64,000 nucleotides of DNA, from the NCBI GenBank assembly GCA_963082975.1, contig OY720347.1:15110225-15174224 (forward strand), given 5' to 3'. Of the stretch, positions 59,481 to 64,000 are shown piece by piece. The notes beneath the pieces are model-generated. The model was given only the letters and a program-made list of their open reading frames with translations, had not been told where the DNA came from and did not search any database. Positions within the stretch are counted from its first letter, which is position 1. Every line of letters begins with the position of its first letter. The position numbers and the translations under genes were made by a program. Source of the DNA: Labia minor. Taxonomy: Eukaryota > Arthropoda > Insecta > Dermaptera > Spongiphoridae.

Positions 59481-59750
59481 TAAAATATCAGTTAACCGGA
59501 AGTAGCACTTTATTACATTCTAAATATTCATTCACAACTCTTTATACCTATTTATATGCGGGAAAGTCTAGGGGAGGACACTCCCGCTTATTTTAGAACC
59601 AAATTGAAAAAATGTTGAAAAAAGTACGAAATGTTCTATATATCTAAAAGAACGGGACACTATGCTGTCCCGAAGACATTTTTCGGGCCGCCGGGACAGA
59701 GCACTTAAAAACAGAACAATCCCGGAAATACGGGACGTTTGATCACCCTA

Positions 59751-60424
59751 CATCTACATATCATTTACTAAAAGAAAAATAATTTATAAATATTATATTA
59801 TTATTAGGATATTTATAAGACACTTGAGCAACAAAAGTCATTTGTTTCATAAAATAATTGTCCATTATCTCTTACAATCATTTATTGTTCTCTCGTTCAT
59901 GAACCTTTGGAAGAATAGAGCTATTTTTGCAGGGGCATGGCACTGCGAGACAAATAATTGATAGAAAAAAACAATTTTTATTTCAATCTCTATCACCTAT
60001 AAATAAATAAAGAATAAATCACAAGCTCAATGGGATACTGTAAAGTGGCCTCCATTGAGCCTGAATAGAATAAATAAATAACTTAATAAATAAATAGTAA
60101 CAAAGAATAAAATATAAAATAAATATTTACAATTTATAAATATGATAAATATGTATATAAGATTATTATTATTTAATTTTTATTGAATTATTCATTAGTT
60201 AGATAAATTTGTTTTTAACTAAATAAATATAAATATATATATATTCATTATATACTTTTCTAAATTTTTTGAAAGGTTAGCGCCTATTAGTTAGTTGTCG
60301 GCTAAATGGGGTAGGGTTGTTCTATGATCAGTTGAACGGATCCTCTCCAACCTTTATTTTGTTTTTCTTGATTTATTTACTACAATTTATTTCAAGTAAT
60401 ATCATTTTTATATACAATTACATA

Positions 60425-60463
<39 letters not shown>

Positions 60464-61322
60464 GTTATTTTAAAGAAAAAAAAACCAAGTCTATTTACTT
60501 TTATATTGATTTTTAGATGGATGCATTTTTTATGAGAGATTTAGATACTCTTTCTAAATTTAGGGCAAAAAAACAGATTTTCAATTCTCTGTTAGAGTAA
60601 AAAATCTACTTAAATTCTAGTAAATAATTCAGAATTTTATTCGTTTGTGGAACCAATGAAAATGTATCTTATTCCTTGATTCAAAATACAATTTTTAAAA
60701 ATAATACTTTTAGTACACCTGAAAAGCAACAAATTTCACTGTTAAATTAAAAAAGTAAGTAGTTATATTAATTGAAACAATTATTTTTATAACAATCTCT
60801 ACCTCTCTCCGCATTGATATTAAAAATTAAAATATTTCTATTCTCCAAATATCACGAATACGAAAAAATTCATATAGCTTAATTCTAGCAAAGAAATTTT
60901 TATTCACAATGTAAAAAGTGAAAAGTTAACAATGAGGATATTGTAAATAAGTTAGATAAGAATACTAAAGAATTTTTTTTTTAATAATTTATAAATTCAT
61001 ACATTTTAAAATAAATTGTTTAGTCGTAATTCTTTTTTGCTTTATATATATATGCATATATATTCGTTTGTACGTGTGTATAGTAGATATATAATCTAAA
61101 TTGAGCTTATCAAAACAATACTAAGCAAACACTTTTACAATTTGAGGTAGTTGACTCTCGTTGATTTGATGGCACAATAAAATGTTATATTCGTAAAAAT
61201 TTTATATTCCAGGTTGCATTGTCTGAAATTCATACTTGATATTTATTCACTTCTAACAATATATAATATGAACTTACAAATTCATTTATCATAATATTAG
61301 TACATATAATAGATATAATATA
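59751..61322. other. AT-rich sequence, no gene seen
   Basis: It has a (TA)n tract at 60427-60457. A balanced patch at 60270-60355 is unassigned. Confidence 0.55.
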
Positions 61323-62220
61323 CAGTGATGTATTGGTAAATAAGAAGAAAACGCATAGTGGGAGCAAAAAAAAGTCCTATTTTCAGCAAACTATTTTTTA
61401 CCGACCGACAATAGTAAGGGAGGTATTGTTTTCACACCAAATTTCACATGTGGAGATTTTTACATATCTCCACGAATCATGCATTTTCTAAACAGAAAAA
61501 AGTATTTTTAGCATGATGTCTGTCCGTCCGTCTGTCCGTCTGTCCGTCTGTCCGTCCGTCTGTCCGTATAGATGTGTACAGCCTGAACGGCTCAACCGAT
61601 TTTGATGAAATTTGGTATATTTACTTAATGCATCAGTGGGATGAATTGATCAACTTTTGGTGCAAATCCGGAAACCGGAAGTGGTAGTATTAGCGATCGA
61701 CGATAGGAAGGGAAGGGTTATTTTCACACCAAATTTCACATGAGGAGATTTTTTTATATATCACCACGAATCATACATTTTGTATTGGTTTTATCCTCGG
61801 GAAAATCATATTTATTAGTTTTTTCTTGATTTAAAATTATATGACGTCATCCAGCCATTCATGACGTCACAGCCTGGTCTTACATATATATTATAAATAA
61901 AATAAAATTAAAAATGTTTATATTTATTATTTATGTATTCATATCTGTTTTTTATTACATTAATAGATATATTAAAATTATTTGAAATTGTTTCTGTAGC
62001 TAGAAATTAATTTACTTCAAACCGTCGGTCGGTTCGGACCTGGCCACAGGTCAACTTATTTCCATAAAAGTTTTTATTTTTTCTTATTCTTACTAAACAA
62101 AATATTAACGAACACAAAAAAGAAATTCTAAGTGGGAGTTGTCGGGACAAGAAAAAGTCCGGTTCTGAAAAAAGGTAAGGGAACGTCGTTCCCCCGCGTT
62201 CCCCTCCCTATACACCACTG
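61323..62220. mobile_element. hAT-type element, family G, holding a family B copy
   Basis: The ends CAGTGATGTATTGG and CCCTATACACCACTG are inverse. The flanking octamer ATAATATA is identical on both sides (61315-61322, 62221-62228). Its own sequence is about 230 bp (61323-61393 and 62062-62220), with AACGTCGTTCCCCC near the right end. B8 lies within. Confidence 0.88.
61394..62061 (+). mobile_element. Family B copy B8, full length
   Basis: It starts TTTTTACCGACCGACAATAG, then a GTCCGTCTGTCCGTC tract and the core. Next come the second 5'-like block (GATCGACGATAGGAAGG) and two TGACGTCA octamers near 61842 and 61861. It ends CGTCGGTCGGTTCGGACCTG, then a stem-loop and GTCAACTTATT. It is the best template for family B here. 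Confidence 0.9.
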
Positions 62221-62228
62221 ATAATATA

Positions 62229-63051
62229 TTACTTAAGAATGTGTAGCTTAAATATGTATTATAAATATATAAATAATAATTGAAACAAAAACAAAAACAA
62301 AAAAAAAACATGAATAAAATATAAGCAAAAAAAAAACGAGAATGATTTACTACAACTATTTAATTAACAAATATTCTCCTCCGCTACCAATTGTAATGCG
62401 TTTTATTTGTAAGTGGAGTAATTTTTTAATCAGTCGCTGCATTAACGTTGCTTAACACAACAGTCAACACTAAATAACTTGGCAAGAGTTTCGAGTGGCC
62501 AGGGAGAGTGGGTCATTTGAGATGAATTTGAATAGATAGGGCGCTCGCCCGCACGGGTTGACGATTTTTAAAGGGGGTTGACCCCTTCCCCCTCTCCTTT
62601 CAGCTCTCTCGCAACAGCCCCTCGACCACCGTGTCGCCCGCACTGTAAATGTTATGAATGTAAATTTTGACAAGTGCCGGCTAACCATAATTCATTCGCG
62701 CACTCGTCCCGTCAAAAGCTTTTGAAATGGAAATCCAAGCCAACACCGCTTGCTGAATATAACATAGTATACATCCAAACACAAACACACAAGCCCAGGA
62801 AAATATTATAATAAATTACATAACGAGAATTTCAAAGATATCGTACCACAGAATCGTCAATTAAGATACATAAAAAAATTCTCTATGCAAATGGATTATC
62901 AATTATAATTATAAAGATAAAAAAAAGAAGATTAAATTTATTTAATTATTATAAGTGCGTGTAAAAATATATATAGTATAAATAAAGTACTTAATAAAAA
63001 AAAATGTTAAAAATAAAAATGTACACAAAATTAAAACTATTGTTTCAAAAT
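62229..63051. other. Unassigned, with a CpG-dense islet at 62480-62720
   Basis: The islet has many CpG dinucleotides (GGGCGCTCGCCCGCACGGG among them) in a strongly AT-rich setting. On the minus strand a frame is open, but its residues fit no known domain. An upstream regulatory region or 5' exon of hig is possible but unproven. The rest is AT-rich. Confidence 0.4.
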
Positions 63052-63120
63052 AGGCCAGGTCCGGGACTTGAACCCGGGATCACTAGAATACGGCTAACGT
63101 CTCACCCTGTGGTGTCCACA
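63052..63120 (-). repeat. tRNA-like 3' half, probably a SINE relic
   Basis: The minus strand contains CCGGGTTCAAGTCCCGG, a perfect 5-bp T-arm with 7-nt loop and an exact B-box (GGTTCAAGTCC), followed by ACCTGGCC. No matching 5' acceptor strand or D-arm is seen, so it is not a working tRNA. The part beyond it (CACAGGGTGAGACGTTAGCC) recurs at 40703. Confidence 0.5.
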
Positions 63121-64000
63121 GTTTTTAAAATATAAAAAAATTCTTTAATTCAATAAATTTTAGAGTTTTCGTCCTTATTTATATATATTTATATATATCG
63201 ATAATATATATATATATATATATATAAATCGATAAGCTCTTCTGTCATTTATAGTTTCCATGTATTATAAAAGAACATTTCTGTTTATATCATCTAAGAA
63301 AAAAAAATTTAAACTTGATTATTAATGTTTTCATGTTTTCATGTGAACTCATTATATTTTAAATTAACTAATTTTTGTTTTATGAAATTCAAAGTTATTT
63401 ATTATTTTTGATTTTAAAATTAAATATTTTTAATACTACAGCGTATATTATTAAATCAACATTATTAACTAATAATATTTTATTTTTCTTAATGTGATTT
63501 TAAATAACTATTACCCCTTCCACTTATAAACGACATATAAATACACATTTAGGTATATAGTATATGAGATGTACAAATTTTATTTATTAACAGTTGAATT
63601 GGGTATTTTCAAACAATGATAAAAGCAAATAAAAGTATTGGTGAACAAATCCTATTCTATTTATTTAATTTTGTCCACAATTTAAATTTAAAATTAAACA
63701 ACTATGTGTACCCAATTATATTTATGTATATATTGGGTGGGTGGATAAATTGCAAGTATTTATTATTTCAATTTCACAACTAATCGACGATGCTCTTTCA
63801 ATTGTATTTTTTGAAAATTAAAATAAAATCGCTTTGAGGTAAACCCACTTATTTGATATTTTTTTATTACATACATATACATATATATATATATTTAAAA
63901 TAAAAAATAAAAAAACAAATATGCTGTGTTATATTGATTATAAAAATATTCTGTCATTTTAATTCTATTCCTCCTCCTCCACGTTTCTTTGATCTTTTCA
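63121..64000. other. AT-rich sequence, no gene seen
   Basis: It has (TA)n at 63206-63227 and 63875-63893. No exon or element end was recognised up to the window edge. Confidence 0.55.

Larger units (their letters stand above)
58409..59592 (+). mobile_element. Family C copy C3 with embedded family B sequence
   Basis: It starts TTTTTACTTTCCCGCATACT, then the GTAT microsatellite and core. It ends TATGCGGGAAAGTCTAG, then stem GGGAG-GACA-CTCCC, then CTTATTTT. It was inserted into a T-run, as expected for Helentron-type elements that join between T residues. It carries the same inner family B segment as C2. Confidence 0.9.
58361..59750. mobile_element. hAT-type element, family D copy 3, with nested insertions
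   Basis: The ends TAGAGTGACCATA and TGATCACCCTA are inverse. Flanking octamers CATATACA and CATCTACA match at 7 of 8. Its own sequence is 58361-58408 and 59593-59750. Between them sits family C copy C3. Removing C3 restores the T-run before AGAACCAAATTG seen in the intact family D and E elements. Confidence 0.87.

Noticed and set aside
63052-63120. A functional tRNA gene
   Set aside because: Only the T-arm and a 3' acceptor-like strand are present, with no matching 5' acceptor strand, D-arm or clear anticodon arm.

Overview
The window is strongly AT-rich animal DNA, almost certainly from an insect. The best anchor is two minus-strand exons (57740-57902 and 55779-55952) that join in frame. 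They encode a sushi (CCP) half followed by the start of an Ig domain, matching the synaptic-cleft protein Hikaru genki (hig). No other host exon could be assigned. Everything below 55778 therefore reads as a very long hig intron (more than 55 kb if the next exon lies outside), and everything above 57902 as intron or upstream DNA. The species cannot be named from the sequence.

The rest is mobile-element debris in layers. (1) A complete-looking RTE-like LINE (35293-39159, minus) has one open frame of 1069 codons and 10-bp target-site duplications. It sits inside an older short repeat. Five fragments of a different LINE 3' end lie at 26070, 27715, 45075, 54830 and 57345. (2) A piggyBac derivative (42246-43891) has TTAA ends, a transposase truncated at the C-terminus and three near-identical 16-bp palindromes at one end. 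(3) Tc1/mariner relics lie at 540, 20351, 30289, 49985 and 56398. (4) hAT-type short elements of at least three families lie at 12693, 14988, 25429, 28009, 41874, 58361 and 61323, most with 8-bp target duplications. (5) A decayed integrase-bearing element (12630-13797, Ginger-like) has repeated palindromic ends.

The most interesting material is three short-repeat families, called A, B and C here, with 17 copies or parts. They share one plan: a T-run and A, a 10-13 nt subterminal inverted repeat, a core with microsatellite, the inverse repeat, a short stem-loop, and a CTTATT end. The inverted-repeat sequence differs between families but changes at both ends together, and so does the 3' stem. 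This is the layout described for Helentron-derived non-autonomous elements (HINEs, the DINE-1 type). No Rep/helicase gene is present, so the autonomous partners must lie elsewhere.

The elements are deeply nested. A hAT-like element at 58361-59750 holds a family C copy, which holds a family B copy, which holds a 43-bp tip of another hAT element. The LINE sits in family B. Another family B copy sits in a hAT element with perfect target duplications. A hAT element sits in a LINE relic, and another in the integrase fossil. These nests allow relative dating. No CRISPR, rRNA, complete tRNA or bacterial-type operon is present.
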